A stretch of DNA of 64,000 nt, from contig JBBQUT010000003.1 in the NCBI GenBank assembly GCA_038212215.1, positions 155,611 to 219,610 on the forward strand, in the 5' to 3' direction. Shown piece after piece: positions 43,344 to 51,375 of this stretch. Position 1 is the first letter of the stretch, and each line of letters begins with the position of its first letter. The translations under genes and the position numbers were made by a program. A model generated the notes under the pieces. That model was not told where the DNA came from, ran no database searches, and was given only the letters and a program-made list of their open reading frames with translations. Source of the DNA: JALZAI01 sp038212215 (lineage in GTDB: Bacteria > Actinomycetota > Actinomycetes > Mycobacteriales > Jatrophihabitantaceae).

Positions 43344-43919
43344 TCAGAGCGCTGCTGCGATGGCGGGAAGCAGATCGTGGAAGGTGCGCCCGGACGAGAC
43401 GTTGCCGATCGCCGTCATCGACCATCCCCCGCCGGTCCGCGTGACCTTGGACATGATCTGCGCGGTGTGCCGGCCTGAGCCGCTGAGATCGTAACGGGCG
43501 ATTTCGGTCTCGCTGGTCTCATCGATCAGCCGGCAGAAGGCATTCTCGATCTGGGTGAAATCCTGCCCGGTGAAGGAGTTGACGGTGAACACGATGGTGT
43601 GCACCGACGGCGAGACGGTTGCAAGGTTCACCCGGATCGACTCGTCATCGCCGTCCCCTGCTCCGGTGCGGTTGTCGCCGGTGTGCTGGACGGAGCCGTC
43701 CTGGCTGGTCAACTGCTGGAACCAGACCTGGTCGACCAGGCGGTTCGCGCTGTCGAACAGCAGCGCGGACGCGTCGAGGTCGATGGACTGGGCGCGGCTA
43801 CCGAACAGGCCTTTCTTGCGCACAGCGTCCCAACCGAGACCCATCCGGACCTGGGTGAGCCCACCGCCGTCGGTCTTGACCAGCGAGACGGTCTGGCCCT
43901 TGCTCAAGTTAACGCTCAT
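43344..43919 (-). CDS. terZ: TerZ-like TerD-family protein
   Basis: A 191-residue protein most like TerZ: MSVNLSKGQTVSLVKTDGGG, RMGLGWDAVRKKGLFGS, SIDLDASALLFD, HTGDNRTGAGDGDDE (acidic Ca2+ loop intact), VFTVNSFTGQDFTQIENAFC and the TerZ-type end GRTFHDLLP. AAGGGG lies upstream of ATG 43919; the open frame to 43934 adds a few codons over this site. The upstream spacer contains a 19-bp tandem repeat derived from the terA-like 3' end. Confidence 0.93.
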   Translation of the reverse strand: MSVNLSKGQTVSLVKTDGGGLTQVRMGLGWDAVRKKGLFGSRAQSIDLDASALLFDSANRLVDQVWFQQLTSQDGSVQHTGDNRTGAGDGDDESIRVNLATVSPSVHTIVFTVNSFTGQDFTQIENAFCRLIDETSETEIARYDLSGSGRHTAQIMSKVTRTGGGWSMTAIGNVSSGRTFHDLLPAIAAAL

Positions 43920-43934
43920 TCGTAACCCCTTCAC

Positions 43935-43984
43935 TTTGCGTCCGGCAGCGCTATTTGCGTCCGGCAGCGCTATTTGCGTCCGGC
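43935..43984. repeat. 19-bp tandem repeat copying the 3' end of the terA-like gene
   Basis: The 19-base unit TTTGCGTCCGGCAGCGCTA occurs twice exactly (43935 and 43954) and a third time partly from 43973. On the minus strand each unit contains GCTGCCGGACGCAAAT and so repeats the last codons (AAGRK) and stop of the terA-like gene. Only the first-read copy is in use; the others lie in the spacer before terZ. Confidence 0.9.
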
Positions 43985-44680
43985 AGCCCAGCGCATGCCC
44001 CAGCCGTATGCCTCGTCGAGGGCGCGCTGGCCGCCGTTGATGTAATTCACCTCGCGACGCACCACCATTTCGCCGCCTACGTTGTCGAGCATCGCGATCG
44101 CGCAGATGCGCGCACCCTCGCGCGGATCGTCGAGGCGCACCTCGACCTGCGGGCCCTGCGCCGGGAAGAGCGTCGCCACGCCGTTCGCTGCGGCCCAGTT
44201 GGCTGCACCTTCGTAGATCAGCGCGAACACCAGCACCCGCCGGATCCGATCCGCGTGGCGCAGGTCGACGAACAGGTTCTCGCCGCCCTCTACGGTGCCG
44301 GACCGGTCGTCGCCGTCGAGCCAGATTACCGGGTCGCGCAGGTCGCCAGGATGCGCGAAGAACGAGCGTCCGAGAGCCTGCACGACCCCCTTCGTGCCGT
44401 CGGTGAACTCCCAGAGGCAGCCGAGATCGAGGTCGAGGGCGGGCGTGCCCCTCTTGAACAGACCGCCACCGCCTTGCGGGCGCGCACTCCAGTTCAGGTT
44501 GACCCGCAGCGTGCCCCCGGCGGACGCGTTCTTGGTCAGCGATACGGTCGGCGCCGACTTGGTCAGCACGACCCGCCCGCCGATGGGCGGTGCCGTGGCC
44601 GGGGCAGGCGGCGCCGTCCCGGGCGGGGGTGGCGGCGGAACGGGCGTTCGCGCCGCCCGTTTGGTGTAGTCGATGCCCAT
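43970..44680 (-). CDS. terA: TerA-like protein
   Basis: A 236-residue TerA-type protein. A short Pro-rich N-terminus (PVPPPPPPGTAPPAPATAPP) is followed by the TerA core: LRVNLNWSARPQGG, LDLDLGCLWEFTDGTKGVVQ, DPVIWLDGDDRSG, ENLFVDLRHADRIRRVLVFA, FALIYEGAANWAAA, AMLDNVGGEMVVRREVNY and ALDEAYGWGMRWAAGRK. TerA is one of the tellurite-resistance operon proteins. ATG 44680 is chosen since the frame upstream overlaps the DUF475 gene. Its stop lies in the 19-bp repeat. Confidence 0.9.
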   Translation of the reverse strand: MGIDYTKRAARTPVPPPPPPGTAPPAPATAPPIGGRVVLTKSAPTVSLTKNASAGGTLRVNLNWSARPQGGGGLFKRGTPALDLDLGCLWEFTDGTKGVVQALGRSFFAHPGDLRDPVIWLDGDDRSGTVEGGENLFVDLRHADRIRRVLVFALIYEGAANWAAANGVATLFPAQGPQVEVRLDDPREGARICAIAMLDNVGGEMVVRREVNYINGGQRALDEAYGWGMRWAAGRK

Positions 44681-44696
44681 CGCAGTTCGCCTCAGT

Positions 44697-45800
44697 TCAG
44701 ACCGGGGCCGATGCGAGCTCGGCCTCATGTGACTCGTCAGGGGTGCGCCGGTTGCGGACGACGGAGGAGAGGAACGCCGCCGCGATGAAGCCGACACCGA
44801 TCAGCCCGGTAACAACCTCCGGAACCTCCCACTTGATGGTGATGAGCAGAAGCACCGACAGCGCACCGATAGCCCACAACGCCCCGTGCTCTAGGTACAC
44901 GTACTCAGACAACGTGCCCTTGCGCACCAGGAACACCGTGAGTGACCGGATGAACATGGCGCCCACGCCCAGGCCGATCGCGATCACGATCGGGTCGGAG
45001 GTGATCGCGAACGCGCCGACAACCCCGTCGAAGCTGAACGAAGCGTCCAGCACCTCCAGGTAGAGGAACAGGAAGAACGCAGCCTTGCCGACGGCCATTT
45101 TCTTGCCGCTCGCCGACCTCGCGGGCCCGTCGCCGCTGCCCTCGTCCCCGTCCCCGTCCCCGACGTCGAAGAACTCGCCGAGCCCGTTGACTATCAGGTA
45201 GGTCGCCATGCCGAGCGCGCCCGACGCGAACACGGTAGCGACCTTGTGCTGCGGCGCGAGGTATTCCCCGGCAATGAACAAAACGATGAGGGTGACCACG
45301 ACGGAGAGCTGATCGAGCTTGCCGATCTTGGCCAGCACCTTCTCGATGGGCGTCAGCCAGGTGATCTCGCGCTCCTCGAAAATGAAATCAAGGAACAGCA
45401 GCAGCAGGAACACGCCACCGAACGCGGCGATAGCCGGGTGTGCTTCTTTCAACAAGAAGCCGTACGTGCCCGCCTTGCTCGGGTTGCCCTTCTCCAGCGC
45501 GAGGCGCACCGCCTCGACGGGCGAGAGCTTTGCGGTGATCCCGACGATCAGCAGCGGGAAGATCAACCGCATGCCGAACACGGCGATAGCGACGCCGACG
45601 GTGAGGAAGATCTTCTGCCAGAACGCGCTCATCCTTTCCAGCACCGTTGCGTTCACGACCGCGTTGTCGAAGGACAGCGACACCTCCAAAACCGCGAGGA
45701 TGGCCGTCACTGCCAGCCCCGTCGTCCCGGCGTAGAGATAGCCAAGAAGGAGGCCGACAATGGCGACGACGAGCGAGGCGCCGAACGTGCGTACAAACAT
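44697..45800 (-). CDS. DUF475 / TerC-like integral membrane protein
   Basis: A 367-residue membrane protein with about eight to nine helices and the TerC-type acidic motifs: EVSLSFDNAVVNATVL in the first half and EVLDASFSFDGVVGAFA in the second, plus FDFIFEERE-like acids. A polar Gly/Asp loop (FDVGDGDGDEGSGDG) splits the halves. TerC/DUF475 proteins are proposed metal (Mn2+ or Ca2+) exporters and a membrane anchor for TerD proteins. It sits between terD and terA, 14 bases after the terD stop. Confidence 0.92.
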   Translation of the reverse strand: MFVRTFGASLVVAIVGLLLGYLYAGTTGLAVTAILAVLEVSLSFDNAVVNATVLERMSAFWQKIFLTVGVAIAVFGMRLIFPLLIVGITAKLSPVEAVRLALEKGNPSKAGTYGFLLKEAHPAIAAFGGVFLLLLFLDFIFEEREITWLTPIEKVLAKIGKLDQLSVVVTLIVLFIAGEYLAPQHKVATVFASGALGMATYLIVNGLGEFFDVGDGDGDEGSGDGPARSASGKKMAVGKAAFFLFLYLEVLDASFSFDGVVGAFAITSDPIVIAIGLGVGAMFIRSLTVFLVRKGTLSEYVYLEHGALWAIGALSVLLLITIKWEVPEVVTGLIGVGFIAAAFLSSVVRNRRTPDESHEAELASAPV

Positions 45801-45814
45801 GAACTCAGGCTCAG

Positions 45815-46393
45815 CTATCCGACGTTGACGCCGAAGTCACGGGCGATGCCCTCGAGGCCGGTGCTGTAGCCCTGGCCGACGGCGCGGAACTTCCAGTCGC
45901 TGCCGTTGCGGTAGACCTCACCGAAGATCATCGCAGTCTCGTTGGACGCGTCCTCTGACAAGTCGTAGCGAGTGATCTCGGCCTCACCCTGCTGGTTGAC
46001 CACGCGGATGTAGGCGTTGCGAACCTGCCCGAAGGACTGGTTTCGCTTTTCCGCATCGTAGATCGACACTGTCACGACGATCTTGTCAATGTCGGCTGGG
46101 ACGGCGGCGAGATTGACTTTGATGACCTCGTCGTCGCCCTCGCCGCTGCCGGTCAGGTTGTCGCCGGTGTGCTCGACCGAGCCGTCCGGGCTGGTGAGGT
46201 TGTTGAAGAAAACGAAGTGCTGGTCGCTGAGGATCTTGCCGCTCGCGTTGAGCATGAGCGCGCTCGCATCGAGGTCGAAGTCGGCGCCGCTCGTCGTCCG
46301 GGCGTCCCAGCCGAGACCGACCAGAACGGCGGTGAGACCTGGCGCCTCTTTGGTGAGTGAGACGTTTCCGCCCTTGTTCAGGCTCACGCTCAT
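45815..46393 (-). CDS. terD: TerD tellurium-resistance / stress protein
   Basis: A 192-residue canonical TerD: MSVSLNKGGNVSLTKEAPGL, VGLGWDART, FDLDASALMLN, HFVFFNNLTSPDGSVEHTGD, NLTGSGEGDDEVIKVNL, FGQVRNAYIRVV, ITRYDLSEDASNETAMIFGE and FRAVGQGYSTGLEGIARDFG. The acidic loop binds Ca2+ in characterised homologues. The ribosome site AGGAGG is strong. The upstream spacer of 128 bases holds a possible ECF-type promoter (46453-46478). Confidence 0.97.
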   Translation of the reverse strand: MSVSLNKGGNVSLTKEAPGLTAVLVGLGWDARTTSGADFDLDASALMLNASGKILSDQHFVFFNNLTSPDGSVEHTGDNLTGSGEGDDEVIKVNLAAVPADIDKIVVTVSIYDAEKRNQSFGQVRNAYIRVVNQQGEAEITRYDLSEDASNETAMIFGEVYRNGSDWKFRAVGQGYSTGLEGIARDFGVNVG

Positions 46394-46452
46394 CGGGTTT
46401 CCTCCTGGTTGCGGGCGCTTGTCAACGATGTGCAGTGCTCTCGACCCTAACC

Positions 46453-46478
46453 GACGATCGGCACGTCACCGAAGTTCC
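46453..46478 (-). promoter_or_regulatory. candidate ECF sigma-factor promoter for terD
   Basis: On the minus strand GGAACT (46478-46473) is followed after 16 bases by CGTC (46456-46453) and then GGTTA. This spacing matches the actinobacterial envelope-stress ECF pattern (GGAAC, 16 bases, CGTC), about 60 bases before the terD start. It is the only spacer of usable length between the two canonical terD genes. No experimental support. Confidence 0.35.
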
Positions 46479-46521
46479 ACGATCGTCGCTGCGTGTCTTT
46501 GAGCGGTCCTTCCAGCGGGTA

Positions 46522-47097
46522 TTACAGCGGGACGCCGAAGTCTTTGGCGATGCCCGCGAGGCCGGCGCTGTAGCCCTGACCGACCGCACGGAACTTCCAG
46601 TCGCTGCCGTTGCGGTACACCTCCCCGAACACCATCGCGGTCTCGGTCGAGGCGTCCTCGGACAGGTCATAGCGGGCAAGTTCGGCGTCGTCGGCCTGGT
46701 TCACCACCCGGATGAAGGCATTACGGACCTGGCCGAAGGAGTGCCCGCGGCTCTCGGCGTCATAGATCGAAACGGGGAAGACCACCTTGTCGATCTCGGC
46801 GCCGAGCGCGGCGAGGTTGATCCGGATTTGCTCGTCGTCCCCCCCGCCCTCGCCGGTGAGGTTATCGCCGGAATGCTGGATCGCACCGTCCGGGCTCGCA
46901 AGGTTGTTGAAGAACACGAAGTGGCCGGGCGTTACGACCTGCCCTGCCGGCGAGCAGGCGATCGCGCTGGAATCGAGGTCGAAGGCTTGCCCGTCGGTGG
47001 TCCGGGCGTCCCACCCCAGGCCGACGACCACCGCGGAGAGCCCAGGTGCCTGCTTGGTGAGCGAGATGTTGGCGCCCTTGACGAGGCTGACGCTCAT
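46522..47097 (-). CDS. terE: TerD/TerE tellurium-resistance / stress protein
   Basis: A 191-residue second canonical TerD-family protein (about 70 per cent like its neighbour by eye): MSVSLVKGANISLTKQAPGL, VGLGWDART, FDLDSSAIACSPAGQVV, HSGDNLTGEGGGDDEQIRIN, FGQVRNAFIRVV and FRAVGQGYSAGLAGIAKDFG. TerE is the usual name for the partner, but TerD and TerE are hard to tell apart. The ATG overlaps the stop of a 15-codon leader ORF, and a TATGAT -10-like box lies 40 bases upstream. Confidence 0.93.
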   Translation of the reverse strand: MSVSLVKGANISLTKQAPGLSAVVVGLGWDARTTDGQAFDLDSSAIACSPAGQVVTPGHFVFFNNLASPDGAIQHSGDNLTGEGGGDDEQIRINLAALGAEIDKVVFPVSIYDAESRGHSFGQVRNAFIRVVNQADDAELARYDLSEDASTETAMVFGEVYRNGSDWKFRAVGQGYSAGLAGIAKDFGVPL

Positions 47098-47141
47098 GAT
47101 CGAGTCACCTCAGGCTCGCTTCGCACGCCGAGTCCAATCAT
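47094..47141 (-). repeat. 15-codon leader mini-ORF of the GCGAAGCGAG family before terE
   Basis: ATG at 47141 opens MIGLGVRSEPEVTRS, whose TGA (47096-47094) overlaps the terE ATG as ATGA. The GCGTGCGAAGCGAGCCT core resembles the other spacers. A TATGAT hexamer (47142-47137) overlaps this ATG, so either the box or the ORF may be incidental. Confidence 0.45.
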
Positions 47142-47165
47142 ATTTTTTCGCCCACTGCGTTCGTA
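47137..47165 (-). promoter_or_regulatory. possible promoter upstream of terE
   Basis: TATGAT at 47142-47137 follows a run of six A on the minus strand, an unusually AT-rich patch. The -35 region 17 bases upstream (TACGAA) is poor, so sigma-70 use is uncertain. Confidence 0.3.
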
Positions 47166-47277
47166 CACGCTCGACCTCATCTTCTGTTCGGGACGCGGGA
47201 GTGCGCCTTGTTCCAGAGGTCAGAGCCTAACCAGGTGCGCTGGTGCTCGCGGATCTGCGTCACGACAACCGGCGGCC

Positions 47278-49536
47278 TCAGCGCTGCCACCACGGCAACA
47301 GGCGCGCCGCGCGCAACCGCGCAGCAGGATCGACGAGGTCGGCGCGCACCTGGCTGACATCGCCGAGGTACTGCCCGGACCAGAGCAAGCTCTCGGCACG
47401 CGCAGCACGATCCGGATCGCCACACCCGTCGACGGCGGGCAGGACGACGTCGAGGAACGACTGCTGAGCCCGATCGTCGTCGAGAGGCGGCAACGGCCCG
47501 TCGCGGCCGGAGAAGCCATCGGCCAGTGCGGCATACCACGACGTCACCTCCGCGGCACGGTCGCCGAGCACCTGCGACGGCGCGGCCAACCGGTCGTCCG
47601 CCGAGTTGAGGTCCAGCGCGTCGGGCGCCCGCAATCGCGACACCGCGACACCGGCCAGACGCAGCCGGATCGCGCCGTTGGCCAGCGCCGTCACGCTTTG
47701 CGGGTCCATGTGCTTGGCCCCACGTTCGGCCAGGTATTGGCGCAACGCGTCATCGAGCCGGTAACCGGCGGCCAGCGCGGAACCGCCCGCGTCAGGAGCA
47801 TTCACACGCCGGCCGACCACGTGGTCCATGGCCTGGCGCAGGTAATCGGCTCCGCTGCGGAATGCGTCCTCGAGCGCCGCGCCGAGGGCTGCGGCGGCCC
47901 CCCTGGGCCAAAACAGTGCACCGGCGAGCAGGCCGGCGAGACAACCCAATGCGACGTCCTCGACGCGGACGACGCCGATCTGCCACCCCAGCGGTGCGAT
48001 GAGGTTGAACAGGATGATCGTGAACACAGTGAAGGCGGCTTGCCCGATGGTGAAGGAGACGACCCGCGGAGCCCCCGCGGCAACGAGGATCACCACGGGC
48101 AGCAGCGGCCAGAGCACCGCGTGATTCGTGCCGACGAGGGTGACGACCAGGGCTCCGATGACGAAGCCAGCGAGCGTCCCGGCGAGCGCCCGCACCACCG
48201 TCGCGCCGGTCGACAGGGCGTTGGACCGCAAGACCGACAGCGCGCCGAGGACGATCCAGAATCCCTGCTGCGCACCGGACAAACGCGCGAACAGTACCGC
48301 GAGGGCAAGGCCAGCGCCCGCACGCAGGCTGTTCTGCAACGTCACGGAGTGCCGGTCGAGATTGCCGGCCGCGAGGCTCGAGACGACCGCGACCGCGCCG
48401 GCCTCGGCGACGTCCGGGCGGCGCCCGAGCAGGCGGGCGATCCAGGAGCGGGCATCCGCCGCGCCGATGCCGATGACCGTGTGCGCCGCGAGGTCGACCG
48501 TGTAGCCGAGTTCGTGCGCGGCGTAGAGCGGGCGGTCGAACTCGCCCGGAGAGGCACCGTCGGCAACACCCGAGGTAAGTGCAGACCCGCCGCCGTGGCT
48601 TGCGCTCGCCCGCAGTTCGGCGACCGTCTCATCCGAGACGGCCTGCCGGGCGTCGGCAAGTGCGGCGATACCGGCGGCGAGCGCATCTCGGGATCCCGTC
48701 CCGGCAAGAACGTCCCCGCACGCCTGCAACACCTGCGCGGCAGACGCACGTAGTCGCCTGCCCTGCTCGGGCCATTGGTCCGGTGCGTCGGCGCAGGCGT
48801 TGGTGACCGCTGTCGATAGCCATTCCAACTCGTCCACCAGGCGCATAAGCAGCCGACTGCCCATGCTCAGCGCAACGGGCCGCGATGCGGACATGCGAAA
48901 GGCGCTGCGCAACGTCGCGAGCGAGGTGTACACGGCGACCAGCCTGTCGCCGCCTCCCGGGGGCGGCGGCTCGAGATGCAGCATGGCCGACAACGCGCGG
49001 CACAGCGAACCAGCCGCGGCACGCAACGAGTCCTGCTCGTTCGGCGGCCAGACGAACACCGCGACGGGAATCGAGATGACGCACGCGATGCCCCACCCGG
49101 CAAGCCGCTCAGGAATATCGCCGGTCGTGCCGGGCAGCATGACCGGGAGAATGAACGTGAGCAGCGCCGCCTGGGCCGCCGCGGAGATCACCGAGCTGAC
49201 CACACCCGCGAACAGCACAGCGAAGGCGACGACGGCCATCGCGCTGACCGCGAGCCAAGACGGCGTCGCGATCAGGGTTCCCAGTGTGATGAAGAACGCG
49301 CCAGCCACAGCGAGCAGCAAGTACGCGGCCAGTCGCGATAGACGATGGCCGGGGAACTCGGCGAACAGCAGCAGCGCGAACGAGCCGAAGGCAGCGAAGG
49401 TCGCCGTTTGCGCATTGCCGATCAGTTGCGATCCGATCGCGAAGTTCACCGGGACGACGGCGGCGGCGCGGGCAGCGCGGCGCAGCGCCCTGCCGTGCGG
49501 ATCCCGCCCACGCAGCCGGGACCAGACCTCAGTCAC
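47278..49536 (-). CDS. FUSC-family (aromatic acid exporter-like) membrane protein
   Basis: A 752-residue membrane protein with two sets of about five or six helices: residues about 30-170 (ATFAAFGSFALLLFAEFPGH, LLAVAGAFFITLGTLI) and about 400-560 (GFWIVLGALSVLRSNALSTG, WPLLPVVILVAAGAPRVV). Cytoplasmic helical domains follow each. The pattern and FxxFGSFALL/ALSVLRSNA motifs match the FUSC/YccS/FusC family linked to export of toxic or aromatic compounds. The GTG start at 49536 lies one base after the stop of the zinc-finger gene; the frame to 49680 overlaps that gene. Confidence 0.88.
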   Translation of the reverse strand: MTEVWSRLRGRDPHGRALRRAARAAAVVPVNFAIGSQLIGNAQTATFAAFGSFALLLFAEFPGHRLSRLAAYLLLAVAGAFFITLGTLIATPSWLAVSAMAVVAFAVLFAGVVSSVISAAAQAALLTFILPVMLPGTTGDIPERLAGWGIACVISIPVAVFVWPPNEQDSLRAAAGSLCRALSAMLHLEPPPPGGGDRLVAVYTSLATLRSAFRMSASRPVALSMGSRLLMRLVDELEWLSTAVTNACADAPDQWPEQGRRLRASAAQVLQACGDVLAGTGSRDALAAGIAALADARQAVSDETVAELRASASHGGGSALTSGVADGASPGEFDRPLYAAHELGYTVDLAAHTVIGIGAADARSWIARLLGRRPDVAEAGAVAVVSSLAAGNLDRHSVTLQNSLRAGAGLALAVLFARLSGAQQGFWIVLGALSVLRSNALSTGATVVRALAGTLAGFVIGALVVTLVGTNHAVLWPLLPVVILVAAGAPRVVSFTIGQAAFTVFTIILFNLIAPLGWQIGVVRVEDVALGCLAGLLAGALFWPRGAAAALGAALEDAFRSGADYLRQAMDHVVGRRVNAPDAGGSALAAGYRLDDALRQYLAERGAKHMDPQSVTALANGAIRLRLAGVAVSRLRAPDALDLNSADDRLAAPSQVLGDRAAEVTSWYAALADGFSGRDGPLPPLDDDRAQQSFLDVVLPAVDGCGDPDRAARAESLLWSGQYLGDVSQVRADLVDPAARLRAARLLPWWQR

Positions 49537-49537
49537 G

Positions 49538-49879
49538 TCAGTGGACGTGGTGCGCCCAATCAGATGGCACGCGCTCCTTCGGCCCCGGAACGGACTGCTC
49601 CAACGGATGATGCTGCGGGTTGGCGAGCTCGGGTCCGTCGTAGAACTGCTCGCTCGAATAGTCCCAGAACCAGCTTTCACCCGGCTCGAAGCTGCGCACT
49701 ACCGGGTGGCCGGTCTGCTTCGCGTGGGCGCTTGCATGCTGTGCGGGCGAGGAGTCGCAGCAGCCGATGTGGCCGCACTGCGCGCACCGACGCAGGTGCA
49801 CCCACCAGCCGTTCGCGGCATCGCACTCGACGCAACCGGGACCGCTCGGCGCGACGGTCGGATCGACGGATTCAGTCAT
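49538..49879 (-). CDS. UBP-type zinc finger protein
   Basis: A 113-residue UBP-type zinc finger. The Cys/His set is GCVECDAANGWWVHLRRCAQ, CGHIGCCDSSPAQHASAHAK and TGHPVVRSFEPGESWFWDYS, the classical pattern C-x2-C ... C-x2-C ... H-x3-H-x6-H plus W of the pocket. In eukaryotes this domain reads ubiquitin C-termini; in actinobacteria it commonly lies beside the same kinase and flavoprotein as here, role unknown. It overlaps the histidine kinase stop by 8 bases. Confidence 0.93.
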   Translation of the reverse strand: MTESVDPTVAPSGPGCVECDAANGWWVHLRRCAQCGHIGCCDSSPAQHASAHAKQTGHPVVRSFEPGESWFWDYSSEQFYDGPELANPQHHPLEQSVPGPKERVPSDWAHHVH

Positions 49880-51359
49880 TCTCTATCCCTTTCGTTGCTG
49901 CGGATTCGGTCAGTCGATCGGGAGGTGGACTGGTGATCGGGAGGCGAACCCGGAAACGCGTGTCGCCCCGCTCGGACGTCACGGTCAGGTCGCCGTGGTG
50001 CTTGTCGACGACGATGCGCCAAGAGATGTCGAGGCCGAGTCCCGTCCCTTGACCGACGCCTTTGGTGGTGAAGAACGGTTCGAACACCCGCGAAATGTTC
50101 TCCGGCGCGATACCCGGACCGCTGTCGCCGACAACGATCTCGATCAGGTCGTCGACGCGCGAGGTCCGCAGGGTGAGGGTGCCGACGCCGTCCATCGCCT
50201 GGATTGCGTTGTCGATCAGATTGGTCCAGACCTGATTCAGCTCCGCGGCGTACACGGGAACCGCGGGCAACGAACGGTCATAGTCCTTGACGACCCGCAC
50301 GTCCTTTCCGATCTTGCCGCTGAGCATGACGAGCGTGCTGTCGAGCAGTTCGTGCACGTCGATCACCTGGTACGGCGCGCTGTCCACCTGTGAGTACTGC
50401 TTGGCAGCGGTCACCAGAGTCGAGATGCGGGTCGTGGAGTCCTCGATCTCGTTCATCAGCAATTCGGTCTCGAGCGTGTAGTTGAGCCAGCGCACCGCGC
50501 CTTCGAGCGTCTCGGCGTCGAGCATCTGGGCGACCCGGTCGAGCCAAGCGACGTCCAGGCCGGACTGCACGAAGGTCGGCGCCAGGTCGTAACCGCCGAC
50601 GATGCCGTGCTCGTCAAGCCACTCAGACAACTCGTCCTCACGATCGGAGGCCTCCAGCGCGCCGAGTTCGGGTGCCTTCGCCACCTGGTCGACAGCGCTT
50701 TCCTGCACCTGAATCAGCGTTTCGAGCACGCGCCGCTCGTAGCTTCCGCCCGCGATCAGGGCCAGCTTGTGCCGCATTCCTGCGACTCGTTCGCGCAGCG
50801 AGGACGTGGCGCGAACCGCAGCCGCCGCCGGATTGTTGAGTTCGTGCGTCAAGCCGGCCGACAGCGAACCGAGCGCCAGCAACCGTTCGCGTTGGCCGAT
50901 CGCACGCTGGGTGTGCTGCTGGCCGAAGAACAGTCCTTCCAGCAAGTGCACCGCCATTGGGAACCACTCGCGCATGAGCGAGGCGAAGTTCTGCGCGCTG
51001 AGAGTGAACAGCCGGACCCGGGTGACGGCGCGCATCGACCCGATGTAGGTCTGCGGGGCACGATCGCCGAGGTAGGCCGACCACGCGCCGGAGTAGACGC
51101 CGCGCTGGTCGGTGCGACCGACCTCGACGTCGTCGGCGCCGACGTGACGCGTCATCGTGACTGATCCCTCCAGCAGGACGTAGAAGCAGGTCGCCGGGGC
51201 TCCTTCGCGGTAGACGAAGCCGGGTTCGTAGGCCTCGACATGTCCGTGCTCGCAGAGCCAACGGAGCTGTTCGCCGTCGAGGTGTTCGAACAGGAACAGC
51301 GTGCGCAACTCCTCGACATTGCATGCGAGCGACTCTGTCATTACGGCGTCCTCGGCCAT
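49872..51359 (-). CDS. cyclic-nucleotide-domain sensor histidine kinase
   Basis: A 495-residue soluble kinase. Residues about 15-130 form a cNMP-binding/CRP-like sensor (LFLFEHLDGEQLRWLCEHGH, YREGAPATCFYVLLEGSVTM). The dimerisation helix then carries the H-box LSAGLTHELNNPAAAAVRAT. The ATPase domain has N-box QVWTNLIDNAIQAM, G1 GDSGPGIAPEN and G2 GQGTGLGLDIS. No membrane helix, so it senses a cytosolic signal. Its partner is probably the response-regulator/thioredoxin-reductase-like fusion encoded just upstream. Confidence 0.93.
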   Translation of the reverse strand: MAEDAVMTESLACNVEELRTLFLFEHLDGEQLRWLCEHGHVEAYEPGFVYREGAPATCFYVLLEGSVTMTRHVGADDVEVGRTDQRGVYSGAWSAYLGDRAPQTYIGSMRAVTRVRLFTLSAQNFASLMREWFPMAVHLLEGLFFGQQHTQRAIGQRERLLALGSLSAGLTHELNNPAAAAVRATSSLRERVAGMRHKLALIAGGSYERRVLETLIQVQESAVDQVAKAPELGALEASDREDELSEWLDEHGIVGGYDLAPTFVQSGLDVAWLDRVAQMLDAETLEGAVRWLNYTLETELLMNEIEDSTTRISTLVTAAKQYSQVDSAPYQVIDVHELLDSTLVMLSGKIGKDVRVVKDYDRSLPAVPVYAAELNQVWTNLIDNAIQAMDGVGTLTLRTSRVDDLIEIVVGDSGPGIAPENISRVFEPFFTTKGVGQGTGLGLDISWRIVVDKHHGDLTVTSERGDTRFRVRLPITSPPPDRLTESAATKGIEND

Positions 51360-51375
51360 CGTTCCAACCCTTCGG

